Shown: positions 32,461 to 41,725 of the stretch, in pieces
Layout of the letters: the number at the start of each line of letters is the position of its first letter
Numbering within the stretch: position 1 is the stretch's first letter
Notes under the pieces: generated by a model
Told to the model about the DNA's origin: nothing
Seen by the model: only the letters and a program-made list of their open reading frames with translations
The model's database searches: none
Translations under genes and position numbers: made by a program
DNA from: Postechiella marina
GTDB lineage: Bacteria; Bacteroidota; Bacteroidia; Flavobacteriales; Flavobacteriaceae
Reading direction: 5' to 3'
Assembly: GCF_039538365.1 (NCBI RefSeq)
Contig: NZ_BAABCA010000006.1
Span: 62,001 to 126,000 of the forward strand
Length of the DNA stretch: 64,000 nt

Positions 32461-35343
32461 CTAAAATTTTACAAGTTTTAAAGTGTTTACTTCACTTAAA
32501 TTATTACTTATTTTTACTAGGTATAAACCTGCTTTTAAATCGGTAATATTAAAATTATGACCTTTTATAAAATTACCACGAAACGTTTTTACAAGCTTTC
32601 CTGTAATGGAGTAAACGCTTAACGTTTTGAGGTTTTTATTTATTGAAAATGATTTTTTTGCAGGGTTTGGAAACAACTTTAAATCTAATTCTGTTTCAAT
32701 AGAAGTTGTGGCTAAAGTTGAGGCTTGATTTCCGTAAACTCTAAATTCACTCGGAGCAAGGTTTATTGAGGTGGTTGCACCATCTATAGTTGAATTGCCA
32801 GATTCGTCCATTAAATCATACCAAGTCCCTGTATACGGAAAGTTTGGATTTATGGTTTTATTGGTAACTGCAAAATTAGCGATTACTATTACGTTTTTTA
32901 ACTCTGATCCCGATGTGTTTTCGTTGCCAGTGTAAATACTAATTCTTGGTGTTTGTGTTCCAGAAGTAATATTATAATCGCCTTCGAAAACAGCTTCGTT
33001 AACTTTTAGTGCATTTAATCTAGACCAATTACTATACACTTGACTGCGGTTGGTGTCTGCTAACCAGTTTTCGGTCCATTGTGGCTGTGGCTTTGTGTCT
33101 AATTTACAATCGCCATCTCCATTACCATCATAATCTGAATTTACTACACCGCTGTTACAGGTCCAAATAGAATTATCCATCCCTAATTCGGCAAAATGCC
33201 AAACCATTTTTGGCCCAGGTACGGTTAAAGATACCGCTCCAATTGCAGACATTCGTTTTAAAGCATTCTGTAATTCGGTAACATCATGCGATGGGTTTGT
33301 TGCGCTACCAAACTGTGTCATTTCGTACATAATTCTGTCTTTATCATGACTTTCAGGATATCCTAATGTTCGTTTTTGGGTAAAACCATGGGCGGTATGT
33401 CCAATACCATCAATATTAATATCACTAGTTTGTCCTTGAGCTAAATTCTTGTAAGATGTCCACATTTCGCTCCACATCATAACACCTTTAGGAATGGCAT
33501 CACCAATTCTGTAATTTGCCCACTCTTGCTCTTCGTTACTCGCACCTAAATGCTCGAAAATTACGTAATGTGTTTCGTCTAGACTCCAAGAGTAATCTGC
33601 GTAGTCTTTTAAAACATCTACACGGTCTTGTTGATAGCTGTTGGTACAACTTTCATCTGCAGAGGTACAGTTTTGAGTAAACCCTTTAGTTAAATCCCAA
33701 CGAAAACCATCAATATTAAATTCTTCAATCCAATGTTTTACAACACGCTTTGTGTATACTTGGGTAAAGGAATTAGAATGATCGAAATCTGATCCTACAC
33801 TATAAGTGTGTGTCGCCGTTTGATTAAAGTATGGGTTTTCAGAACTTGGCTCACCCCATCCATCATTATCTGGATCGTTCATCCACATTCTAACCATAGG
33901 GTTTCTACCAAAGGCATGGTTTAAAGCCACATCTAAAATTACTGCAATTCCATTTTGGTGGCAAACATCTACTAACTCTTTAAGCTTATTCTCGGTACCG
34001 TAAAACTTGTCTAGAGCCATGTGGAATGACGTATTATACCCCCAACTTTCGTTGCCTTCAAACTCCATGATTGGCATAAGCTCGATGGCATTAATGTTTA
34101 GATTTTTAAAATAATCTATTTTATCAATAATATCTTGAAAGTTTCTATTGGCATCGAAATCACGAATTAAAACTTCATAGATTACTAAATCTTCTTTTTT
34201 AGGTTTAGCAAAATCTGTAACCTGCCAATTGTAGGCAGTTTTTCCTGTTTGTAAAACCGTAACTTCACGCTCTTGTCCTGCAGGATATACGGGTAAATTA
34301 GGGTAAGTTGAAGCAGGAATATAAGGATCATCAAAAGGTGATAAAACTAAGGTTGAGTAAGGGTCTGCAGTTTTAACCATAGCAGGTGAATTTGCAATAG
34401 GATTTTCGTCTACAACCCAATACTGAAACGTTTCAATTTGCCCTGGTGTTAAACCGTTTATAGTAATCCAAAATTTATTATTTCTTGATGGATCTTGTTG
34501 CATAGCATAACTTGTATCTGGTTGCCAATTATTAAAACTACCAGCTACGTAAACAAAATCTTTACTTGGCGCATACAAAACAAGTGTTGCTGTTGTTGGG
34601 TCGCTTTCGTGGTAATTAATACCATCCAAATAGGTTTCTGGCATCACACTAAAACTAGATCCAGGATCTACAAGTACAGAAAAATCTTTGGTTTTTGTAA
34701 CACCATCAACTGTAGCTTCTAGTGTGTAATTTTTATTAACAATGATGTTTGAATCGGTATACGAATACGATGATATTCCCGATTGCGTATCTATTACGCT
34801 ACCGTTTGCTTTTAATGTGTAATTTGCATGTCCGCCAGTATTTGAAGCCGAAATATTAAGATTGTCTCCAGATGCTAAAATGGTAGTAGATTCTGAAGGC
34901 GCATTTAGTGACAATTGAAAAGCTCCTACGTTTTCTAAAATATCTTGGGATTTCTTATCGCCTGAAGCATCTTTTGCTTTTACTAAAAAACCTATTCTAC
35001 CAATGTCTGGTCTTGAAAAAAAGGAGGTTGGTACAAATGAAATGGTATACGTATCTAAACCGGCATTATAAGTAAAACGGTTTGTTTCGTTAGAATTATC
35101 CCAAGCGCCATTAGTTGGGCAATCTTGCTGGTCGCTTAAATTAGTATTATAAGACCAAGCCCACAAGTATAAAGCATTACCTGAGATACCCCAAGTTGCT
35201 TCGTTTACTGTGCTACCTTCAATTGTAATGGTAATATTATCGTTTTCCTCAAAAGGAAAAGGTGCAATAGCGTGTGTAACTGTTTGCTGTTGGGCAAAAC
35301 ACCAATTGGCAAACAAGAAAAAAATAAGTATTAATTTTTTCAT
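32461..35343 (-). CDS. Secreted GH13 alpha-amylase with type IX sorting domain (SusG-like role)
   Basis: A 960-residue extracellular alpha-glucan hydrolase. Order: signal peptide (1-18, ending WCFAQ); N-terminal beta domains to about 230; a CBM48-like E-set near 240-330 (VYVAGSFNNWQPD); the GH13 barrel from about 385 (DLVIYEVLIRDFD); a beta domain C; and a type A Por/type IX sorting domain in the last ~75 residues (LFPNPAKKSFSIN ... LKLVKF). GH13 regions: I DVALNHAFG near 467, II DGFRWDLTKGF near 547 (nucleophile Asp), III VIFEHLG near 596 (acid Glu), IV SHDKDR near 668. As the secreted member of this locus it should cut polymer at the cell surface. A hairpin terminator separates it from the SusE-like gene upstream. 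Confidence 0.92.
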   Translation of the reverse strand: MKKLILIFFLFANWCFAQQQTVTHAIAPFPFEENDNITITIEGSTVNEATWGISGNALYLWAWSYNTNLSDQQDCPTNGAWDNSNETNRFTYNAGLDTYTISFVPTSFFSRPDIGRIGFLVKAKDASGDKKSQDILENVGAFQLSLNAPSESTTILASGDNLNISASNTGGHANYTLKANGSVIDTQSGISSYSYTDSNIIVNKNYTLEATVDGVTKTKDFSVLVDPGSSFSVMPETYLDGINYHESDPTTATLVLYAPSKDFVYVAGSFNNWQPDTSYAMQQDPSRNNKFWITINGLTPGQIETFQYWVVDENPIANSPAMVKTADPYSTLVLSPFDDPYIPASTYPNLPVYPAGQEREVTVLQTGKTAYNWQVTDFAKPKKEDLVIYEVLIRDFDANRNFQDIIDKIDYFKNLNINAIELMPIMEFEGNESWGYNTSFHMALDKFYGTENKLKELVDVCHQNGIAVILDVALNHAFGRNPMVRMWMNDPDNDGWGEPSSENPYFNQTATHTYSVGSDFDHSNSFTQVYTKRVVKHWIEEFNIDGFRWDLTKGFTQNCTSADESCTNSYQQDRVDVLKDYADYSWSLDETHYVIFEHLGASNEEQEWANYRIGDAIPKGVMMWSEMWTSYKNLAQGQTSDINIDGIGHTAHGFTQKRTLGYPESHDKDRIMYEMTQFGSATNPSHDVTELQNALKRMSAIGAVSLTVPGPKMVWHFAELGMDNSIWTCNSGVVNSDYDGNGDGDCKLDTKPQPQWTENWLADTNRSQVYSNWSRLNALKVNEAVFEGDYNITSGTQTPRISIYTGNENTSGSELKNVIVIANFAVTNKTINPNFPYTGTWYDLMDESGNSTIDGATTSINLAPSEFRVYGNQASTLATTSIETELDLKLFPNPAKKSFSINKNLKTLSVYSITGKLVKTFRGNFIKGHNFNITDLKAGLYLVKISNNLSEVNTLKLVKF

Positions 35344-35356
35344 AGTTTATATTTAT

Positions 35357-35392
35357 AAAAAAGAGGTTGCAATAGGAACTTGCAACCTCTTT
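35357..35392 (-). terminator. Intra-locus terminator between the SusE-like gene and the amylase
   Basis: A perfect 13-bp stem pairs 35360-35372 with 35380-35392 around a 7-nt loop. On the minus strand the stem is followed by TTTTTT. It sits 29 bp after the SusE-like stop and 14 bp before the amylase ATG. It should end or attenuate the susCDE transcript before the amylase. Confidence 0.8.
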
Positions 35393-35421
35393 AAAATTAT
35401 GTTATTTTATAATTTAAGAGC

Positions 35422-36780
35422 TTACCTAGAACCTAAGTAGTAAACAGGTCCAGAAGCATCGTTAAAATCGATAAAAGCAACATAGTTTCCTGCGGTTACA
35501 GCTATATTATTATCTGCATCCATGTCTATAACTCCATCGTCGCCTGCATCGCCATAGCTTACATCCCAAGCATTGTTTTCTCTAAATTTAACTTCGCCAT
35601 CAATTAAATTAATGTTTTCTGCAAACCAAACACCAGGTTGTATTTCTGTTAATGCAGCGTCTGCACCAGCATTACCCCAATCGTTATAACCAGAACCAAC
35701 GATACCATAAACTGTAGACTCTTCAATAGTGTAAGCGTTATCGTTTAAATTAATAGTTATTAAATAATGTCCAGCTGTAGAAGCTATGTTATTATTTTCA
35801 TCACTATCTAAAACGTTATCTGCATTAGCGTCACCAAGACTTACATTCCATTCATTATTCATTCTAAATTTAATCTCACCATCCAATAATTGTACACTAG
35901 TTTTAAAAGTGTCTGTTGTATAGTCGTAGTAAAATTTAGCATCTGGTCCAGCATTACCCCAATCGTTATACCCAGAACCAACAACACCCCAAGAGAATGC
36001 TTCGATTGTGTATGAATTATCATTGGTATCAATAGTAATTTTATAGTCTCCTGCAGTTACAGGAATATTATTACTATCATCTGTATCTAAAATACCGTCA
36101 TTATTAGCATCACCTAAACTTACAGTCCAGTCATTGTTTTCACGGAATTTAATTTCACCATCAATAAGGTTTACATAAGAAACAATAACACCTGGTGTTG
36201 ATGTGGTATAGAATTTAGCATCTGCAAAAGCGCCCCAATTATTATAACCAGAACCAACAACACCCCAAGTAGCAACTTCAAAAACCGATCCGCCACCTTC
36301 AATTTCTTCTGGTAAAGTTACCGTAAGTTCTTGTATTGCAGAGTATGTTGGAAGTCCTTCTGTGCCAACAAAACCTTTTACTCTAAAGTAAAGCGTTCCT
36401 GTGTTTGGCAATTCTGTATTAGGATCGTTATCTAAACCTGCTGCTTGAGCAAAAGCAAGCATTTCTCCAATAGTAACTGCTAGTTCATTTCCATCGTTTG
36501 TTCCAACGGTAGTAGCATCTGTAAAATCTCCTAAAATTGAATTTTCTAATTCGTATGTTACATTAGTTGGCACACCATAGTTGGCATCTTCCCAAGTAAA
36601 ACGCTCTCCTAAGTTAGTAGATGCTGCAGCTGTTAAAACGTATTCTTCTAAAAATGTATTAGAAAAGATAATGCCTTCGGTTGGTGCTTGTGCTGTGAAT
36701 ACTAGATCATCTTCTTGATCACAAGCAACAAAGCCTACAATTGCTATTAATAAGAGTGATAAAAGTTTAATATTTTTCAT
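35422..36780 (-). CDS. SusE/SusF-like starch-binding lipoprotein with three repeat domains
   Basis: A 452-residue outer-membrane lipoprotein. The signal ends at Cys20 (GFVAC) and is followed by DQEDD, the acidic pattern linked to surface export of Bacteroidota lipoproteins. Residues ~25-145 form a SusE-type N-terminal domain (a FTWEDANYGVPTNVTYEL strand pattern). Three ~90-residue repeats then start WGVVGSGYNNWG (near 173), WGVVGSGYNDWG (near 264) and YGIVGSGYNDWG (near 356). Each ends in an IKFRENNxWxVSLGDAN-type strand and is probably a starch-binding module with aromatic contacts. It lies 18 bp after susD and should hold alpha-glucan for the SusCD importer. Confidence 0.88.
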   Translation of the reverse strand: MKNIKLLSLLLIAIVGFVACDQEDDLVFTAQAPTEGIIFSNTFLEEYVLTAAASTNLGERFTWEDANYGVPTNVTYELENSILGDFTDATTVGTNDGNELAVTIGEMLAFAQAAGLDNDPNTELPNTGTLYFRVKGFVGTEGLPTYSAIQELTVTLPEEIEGGGSVFEVATWGVVGSGYNNWGAFADAKFYTTSTPGVIVSYVNLIDGEIKFRENNDWTVSLGDANNDGILDTDDSNNIPVTAGDYKITIDTNDNSYTIEAFSWGVVGSGYNDWGNAGPDAKFYYDYTTDTFKTSVQLLDGEIKFRMNNEWNVSLGDANADNVLDSDENNNIASTAGHYLITINLNDNAYTIEESTVYGIVGSGYNDWGNAGADAALTEIQPGVWFAENINLIDGEVKFRENNAWDVSYGDAGDDGVIDMDADNNIAVTAGNYVAFIDFNDASGPVYYLGSR

Positions 36781-36798
36781 AATAGTTTAATTTAGTTT

Positions 36799-38346
36799 TT
36801 AGAATCCTGGGTTTTGGGTTAAATTCGGGTTAGCCTGCAATGCTGACGATGGAATTGGATATAATTTATATGTTGCAGGAATTGAAGTTCCTTCTTTTAC
36901 ACCACCTTTCCATGGCCATAAATAAGAGCTACCTGTAAACATACCAAAACGAATTAAGTCTGTACGCCTATGTCCTTCAAGGTTTAACTCTCTTCCACGC
37001 TCGTCAATTATAAATTGCTCGGTTAAATCTGTTTGCGTAATGGTACTTGCGTTAGATCTTGTACGAACTGCGTTTACATATTGTACAGCTGTTCCCATAT
37101 CTGCTCCAGCAGCGCCTCTTACAGCGCATTCTGCGTACATTAAGTAAGCATCAGCTAACCTAAATAATGGAAAATCTGTTGAAGAGAATTTAGAAGGTAA
37201 CGATTCGCCAACAAAATTGGTATTTCTAAATTTTACTGAAGGATAACCATCGGTCCATTCTTTATAATCTTCCATTTCGTAGTTGTGTCCTTCTGTCCAA
37301 AACAAACTAGCTCTTGTATCTGTCGACGTTTCTAAATTTCCATATAAACCATACCAAGCTTTACTAGAACGATGTCCTGCCCAACCTTCGGTTGCTCCAT
37401 ATTGAGCAAGTGGGGTGGTCTCTGAATTTAAACTTCCATTTACAATATATGTCGTATTACCAAAACTTTGGCTTACTTGTGCATCAGCTATTAAAGGTAA
37501 AATAATCTCTGCTGAACCTTCGTTGTCTGCAGAAAACAGACTTACATAATCATTTACTAAAGTGTAAGGTCCTTCAGTAATAACTTTATTTGCATAAGTA
37601 GCAGCCTCACCATATTTTGGAGTTCCTGTATACACTTCTGCATTTAAGTACAGTTTTGCTAATAACATTTGAGCAGCGCCTTTAGTGGCTCTACCATATG
37701 TGTTAGTAGCTGGTAATAAAGCTTCAATTTCTAATAATTCAGCTTCAACAAAATCAAATAATTCTTGACGTGATGCTTCTGGTAAAGGCTCTGTTTGACC
37801 AAATGTATCTTCTGTTGCTAAGACACCTTTTCCAAATACATCAATTAAATAATAATTAGATAATGCTCTAATAAATCTAACTTCAGAAATGATAACGTCT
37901 TTATTTTCTACCTCAACATTAGGAAGTATGGCTAATAAGTTATTACACTGCGGAATGGTAAAGAAAATCCTGTTATATAAATATCTAAAAAACTTATTTT
38001 CGGGTGTCCAATCTGATGTTGTCGTTAATTGATCTAAACCATTGTCTCCCCATCTATTCTTCATAGCATCGGCAGCAAAATCTTGAAGATTTATAATACC
38101 TCTTAAAAAAGGTGACTCTCCAGGGTTATCACTAATATCTGAACTTTCTGGACCATCTGCACCAGAAAGTGCAAACGAACCGTAAAGTCTGGATAATATA
38201 CCCTCTACTGCTTGTGGATCTTGAGCTAACAGCTCATCAAGAGAAAGTTCTGTTATTGGTTCTGTATTTAAATCATCTGTACAGCTTATGTTGACAGTGA
38301 AGACTACTACTAAACCAAATAGTATTTTAAAAATTTTATTTTTCAT
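36799..38346 (-). CDS. susD: SusD/RagB-family glycan-binding lipoprotein
   Basis: A 515-residue surface lipoprotein. The signal ends at Cys22 (VNISC), followed by TDDLN. The N-terminal TPR-like helical scaffold is typical (FIRALSNYYLIDVFG near 163-177, RATKGAAQMLLAKLYLNAEVY near 217-237). The C-terminal RagB/SusD region carries LFRLADAYLMYAECAVRG near 390 and ERGRELNLEGHRRTDLIRFG near 448. SusD closes over the SusC barrel and delivers oligosaccharide. It is 12 bp downstream of susC, and its position in an amylase locus indicates maltooligosaccharides. Confidence 0.93.
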   Translation of the reverse strand: MKNKIFKILFGLVVVFTVNISCTDDLNTEPITELSLDELLAQDPQAVEGILSRLYGSFALSGADGPESSDISDNPGESPFLRGIINLQDFAADAMKNRWGDNGLDQLTTTSDWTPENKFFRYLYNRIFFTIPQCNNLLAILPNVEVENKDVIISEVRFIRALSNYYLIDVFGKGVLATEDTFGQTEPLPEASRQELFDFVEAELLEIEALLPATNTYGRATKGAAQMLLAKLYLNAEVYTGTPKYGEAATYANKVITEGPYTLVNDYVSLFSADNEGSAEIILPLIADAQVSQSFGNTTYIVNGSLNSETTPLAQYGATEGWAGHRSSKAWYGLYGNLETSTDTRASLFWTEGHNYEMEDYKEWTDGYPSVKFRNTNFVGESLPSKFSSTDFPLFRLADAYLMYAECAVRGAAGADMGTAVQYVNAVRTRSNASTITQTDLTEQFIIDERGRELNLEGHRRTDLIRFGMFTGSSYLWPWKGGVKEGTSIPATYKLYPIPSSALQANPNLTQNPGF

Positions 38347-38358
38347 AATTTTTATAGT

Positions 38359-41300
38359 TTAAAAATCAACATTAATACCTAAATTATATATCGTAGCTCT
38401 TGGATAGAAATCGTTGTCTATACCTGAAAAATTTTCTGGATCTTGCCCAGAATAATTGGTAATTATAAAAGGATTATTTACCGCTCCATAAATTTTAATT
38501 CGTGTGTTTTTTATAACATTATCTAGCGTATGTCCTAGAACAATATTTTCGCAACGTAAGAAAGACGAACCTTCAATAAAATAATCTGAATATTGAATTG
38601 GATCTAAAATATCTGTAAATACAGTGCTAGCCTCTCCTTCGTAGAAGTTTAATGTGTTATTAAATGAATTTCCATCTAAAGCTAAAGCATTATCTATAGC
38701 ACCATGAGTTAATTTTCTCGAGTTATAGATTTCTCCATCTAATTGACCTCTAAAGCTTGCGCTTAAATCCCAGTTTTTATAGTTCATATTAAAACCAAAA
38801 CCGAAGGTCCAGTTAGGCTGAATAGCTCTGTAATATCTATCTGCCTCAGTAATTCTACCATCGTCATTTAAATCTACAAACGACCCTAAAATAGGCGCTC
38901 CGTTGGTATCATATACTTGTTTTAATACCCATGCAGAACCAGCTTGTTCTCCAACAGCATGTCTTAATAAAATGTTACCTGTTCCTATTGGCAAACCTCC
39001 ATCTGCTGCATTAATTTGCTGAGCACCTTTTAAATCGGTTACTTCTGTAAAATTATACGATAAGTTTCCGTTTAATGATAAGTTAAAAACATCATTACTT
39101 ATAGGATTAAGGTTTAAATTTAATTCGAAACCTTTACTGTCTGTAGACCCTACGTTTTGAATCACCTGATCACTTAACGCTTGCCCTGGAGGCACATTTG
39201 TAAGTACTAATAAATCTGTAGTTTCTCTTTTAAAAATATCAAAAGATCCAGAAAGAAAACTATTTTCAAAGAAATCGAAATCTACACCAGCATTATAAGT
39301 AGTTGTTTTTTCCCAAGTTAAATCGGGATTAAATTCTTTTGCATTGTATAAGTTAACACCAGTAATGTATTGACTTTCTGGAGAACCAATTTCGAATAAA
39401 GGAATAGACGGATAAAAGCCTACTTGCCCCGAAATGTCTTGCTGTCCAGTTTCACCCCAACCAAACCTTAATTTAAAATCGTTAACAAACTCTACATCTT
39501 TTAAGAATGTTTCTTCTTTAATTTTCCAAGCTAATGCAGCAGAAGGAAAATATCCCCATCTGTTATCTTCTGTAAAAAAAGAAGAGCCATCTACTCTGTA
39601 TGAAGCTGTAACTAAATATTTATTTCCTAAATTAAAATTAGCTCTACCAAAATAAGATTGTAAATTTAATTCGTTAAAATATCTATTTATAGGATTTAAT
39701 GCATCGAAGTTTATAATTCTTTCTCCTGTTACTGGGTCGTTTTCAAACTCATCTTTATTCCCATCAGTTTTAAAATTTTGGTATGAGTAACCAGCTTGTA
39801 CATCAAAATTATTTAAGAAAGAATTATCAAATTCTTTTCTATAAGCCATATAAGACTCCATAGTTACGTTTGTAACATGTTGTCTTTCTCCGTAACTTTT
39901 TCCAGAATTAAAAATATATGTTCCAGCAGGCACACTAGTATCTGGAACTAAAGTATATGCATTAATGGCATTTTCTGAAAAATTTTCAGTTATTTCTGCT
40001 CTTGAAGCTTCTAAACCTAAATTAACTACCGCACGCAATTCTGGTAAAAAGTGCATTTTATAATCTAACTCGATATTACCAAGAATACGATCTACTTTTT
40101 CAGGACGTGTTCTTTGAAGCAATACGCCTAATGGATTACCCGCTCCAATTTTAGCATTAGGATCGTTTGGATTGTCTGCTGCTTGCAATTGTTGGTAAAA
40201 CCCTCCAAAAATAGAGTTTGTATTGTAAATAGGCTTTGTAGGGTCCATTGAAACTGCACCTCCAAGAGCTGCACCTTCATCAATAGAATTTTTATCTACA
40301 AATGTACCTTTAGCATTAACATCTATCTTTAAATGATTATCAAAAAACTTAGGCGACAATCTTAAAGAAGCTGTAATTCTTTCGTAATCGTTAGTTTTTA
40401 CAACACCCTCAGTATTATTATAACCAATAGATGCTCTAAACGGAATTCTCTTTAATAAGTTTGCTCTAACTCCAAAATTGTAGTCTCTAGTTATAGCAGC
40501 TCTGTAAATAACATCTTGCCAATCTGTATTAAATATTTCACGTTGAATAGGATTACCATCCTTATCTGTTAAATTTACAATTGTACTAGGCTGATTAGTA
40601 TTTACACTTCCCACAGGAACACCCAAAGCCTCTAAATTATTAGGAAAGTAAGTTTTTGCGAATGCCACAAAATCATTGCCACTCATTACTGGAATCTGAT
40701 CTCTTGAGCTAACATTACTCAATGATGTTCTAGCAGAAAAGTTGAATTTAGCTTCACCCGATGTTCCTTTTTTAGTGGTGATTATAAGGACACCATTTGA
40801 TGCACGCGAACCATAAATAGCGGTTGCAGAGGCATCTTTAAGCACACTAAAGCTTTCAATATCGTTAGGATTTATTAAACTTAAAGGGTTACCAACACCC
40901 GCTACCCCACTATTATCTAATGGTACACCATCGATAACAATTAAAGGCGCATTATTTCCAGAAAGAGACGAACCGCCTCTAATTCTAATATTTGGTGCTG
41001 CATCTGGTTGCCCACCAGCACTTGTAATTCTAACACCTGCTGCTTTACCTTGTAATAATTGGTCTGGAGACATAACAGCTCCTTGATTAAAATCTTTTGA
41101 TGAAATGACATCAACAGAACCTGTTAAATCTTCTTTTTTAACACTTCCATAACCAATAACAACAACTTCATCAAGCTGAGAAGCATCTTCGATTAATTGG
41201 ACATTTAATTTAGATTGTCCAGTAAAAGTAACTTCTTGAGATTGATAGCCAATATAAGAAAACACAATAACGTCTCCGCTGTTGGCTTCAATATTATAAT

Positions 41301-41475
41301 TTCCATCAAAATCTGTTGCAGTTCCTTTAATTGTTCCCTTAATAACAACATTAACTCCTGGGAGAGGAATTGAAGTGGATTGTTCTGTTACCGTTCCTGT
41401 TATTGGAGTTTGCCCAAACATATATATAGGCACCAAAAACAGCATTAACAGTAAACTATTAATTATTGTTTTCAT
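38359..41475 (-). CDS. susC: SusC/RagA-family TonB-dependent oligosaccharide transporter
   Basis: A 1038-residue outer-membrane importer. It has a signal peptide (1-21, ending YMFGQ) and a carboxypeptidase-regulatory-like domain at about 24-105 (GVNVVIKGTIKGTATDFDGNY). The segment LDEVVVIGYGSVKKEDLTG near 102-120 leads into the plug (about 115-235, with LQGKAAGVRI and IRIRGGSSL), then a 22-strand barrel ends NLGINVDF with C-terminal Phe. Energised by TonB/ExbBD, it should import malto-oligosaccharides with SusD. It heads the leftward susC-susD-susE unit, with a good promoter and a LacI-type palindrome upstream. Confidence 0.94.
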   Translation of the reverse strand: MKTIINSLLLMLFLVPIYMFGQTPITGTVTEQSTSIPLPGVNVVIKGTIKGTATDFDGNYNIEANSGDVIVFSYIGYQSQEVTFTGQSKLNVQLIEDASQLDEVVVIGYGSVKKEDLTGSVDVISSKDFNQGAVMSPDQLLQGKAAGVRITSAGGQPDAAPNIRIRGGSSLSGNNAPLIVIDGVPLDNSGVAGVGNPLSLINPNDIESFSVLKDASATAIYGSRASNGVLIITTKKGTSGEAKFNFSARTSLSNVSSRDQIPVMSGNDFVAFAKTYFPNNLEALGVPVGSVNTNQPSTIVNLTDKDGNPIQREIFNTDWQDVIYRAAITRDYNFGVRANLLKRIPFRASIGYNNTEGVVKTNDYERITASLRLSPKFFDNHLKIDVNAKGTFVDKNSIDEGAALGGAVSMDPTKPIYNTNSIFGGFYQQLQAADNPNDPNAKIGAGNPLGVLLQRTRPEKVDRILGNIELDYKMHFLPELRAVVNLGLEASRAEITENFSENAINAYTLVPDTSVPAGTYIFNSGKSYGERQHVTNVTMESYMAYRKEFDNSFLNNFDVQAGYSYQNFKTDGNKDEFENDPVTGERIINFDALNPINRYFNELNLQSYFGRANFNLGNKYLVTASYRVDGSSFFTEDNRWGYFPSAALAWKIKEETFLKDVEFVNDFKLRFGWGETGQQDISGQVGFYPSIPLFEIGSPESQYITGVNLYNAKEFNPDLTWEKTTTYNAGVDFDFFENSFLSGSFDIFKRETTDLLVLTNVPPGQALSDQVIQNVGSTDSKGFELNLNLNPISNDVFNLSLNGNLSYNFTEVTDLKGAQQINAADGGLPIGTGNILLRHAVGEQAGSAWVLKQVYDTNGAPILGSFVDLNDDGRITEADRYYRAIQPNWTFGFGFNMNYKNWDLSASFRGQLDGEIYNSRKLTHGAIDNALALDGNSFNNTLNFYEGEASTVFTDILDPIQYSDYFIEGSSFLRCENIVLGHTLDNVIKNTRIKIYGAVNNPFIITNYSGQDPENFSGIDNDFYPRATIYNLGINVDF

Positions 41476-41531
41476 ACAAATTAATTTAGTTAATAAGTCT
41501 TTTTGTTTAGTTATATTTTCACTTCTCTACT

Positions 41532-41563
41532 CAAAGCTATGTAAAGAAATTGTAAACAAACAA
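41532..41563 (-). promoter_or_regulatory. Promoter of the susCDE unit
   Basis: On the minus strand TAGCTTTG (41539-41532) is a perfect -7 box. TTG trinucleotides at 41559-41557 and 41563-41561 give spacers of 17 and 21 bp. The predicted leader before the susC ATG at 41475 is about 50 nt. Confidence 0.65.
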
Positions 41564-41584
41564 TTAATAATTACGAAATAATTT

Positions 41585-41600
41585 ACGAAATCGATTTCGT
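41585..41600. promoter_or_regulatory. LacI-family operator palindrome
   Basis: A perfect 16-bp palindrome, ACGAAATCGATTTCGT, with the central CG typical of LacI/GalR operators. It lies in the 250-bp divergent space between susC and the LacI-type gene, about 22 bp upstream of the susC -33 element and 126 bp before the regulator ATG. The position upstream of the susC promoter would suit activation, or repression by looping, better than direct blockage. Confidence 0.7.
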
Positions 41601-41725
41601 GTTGATAACTTATAAATTTATCTCTTAATTTTTAAGAAAAACATAATTTAAAGCTCGTTTTTAAATAATCTCATATATTTACCTTGCCTAGCAAATAATT
41701 ACTATTTTAGACTGATTTAAATATT

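Noticed and set aside
35640..36260. Regularly spaced similar DNA segments suggesting an array
   Set aside because: They are the coding copies of the three binding modules of the SusE/F-like protein, about 270 bp apart, not a CRISPR array.
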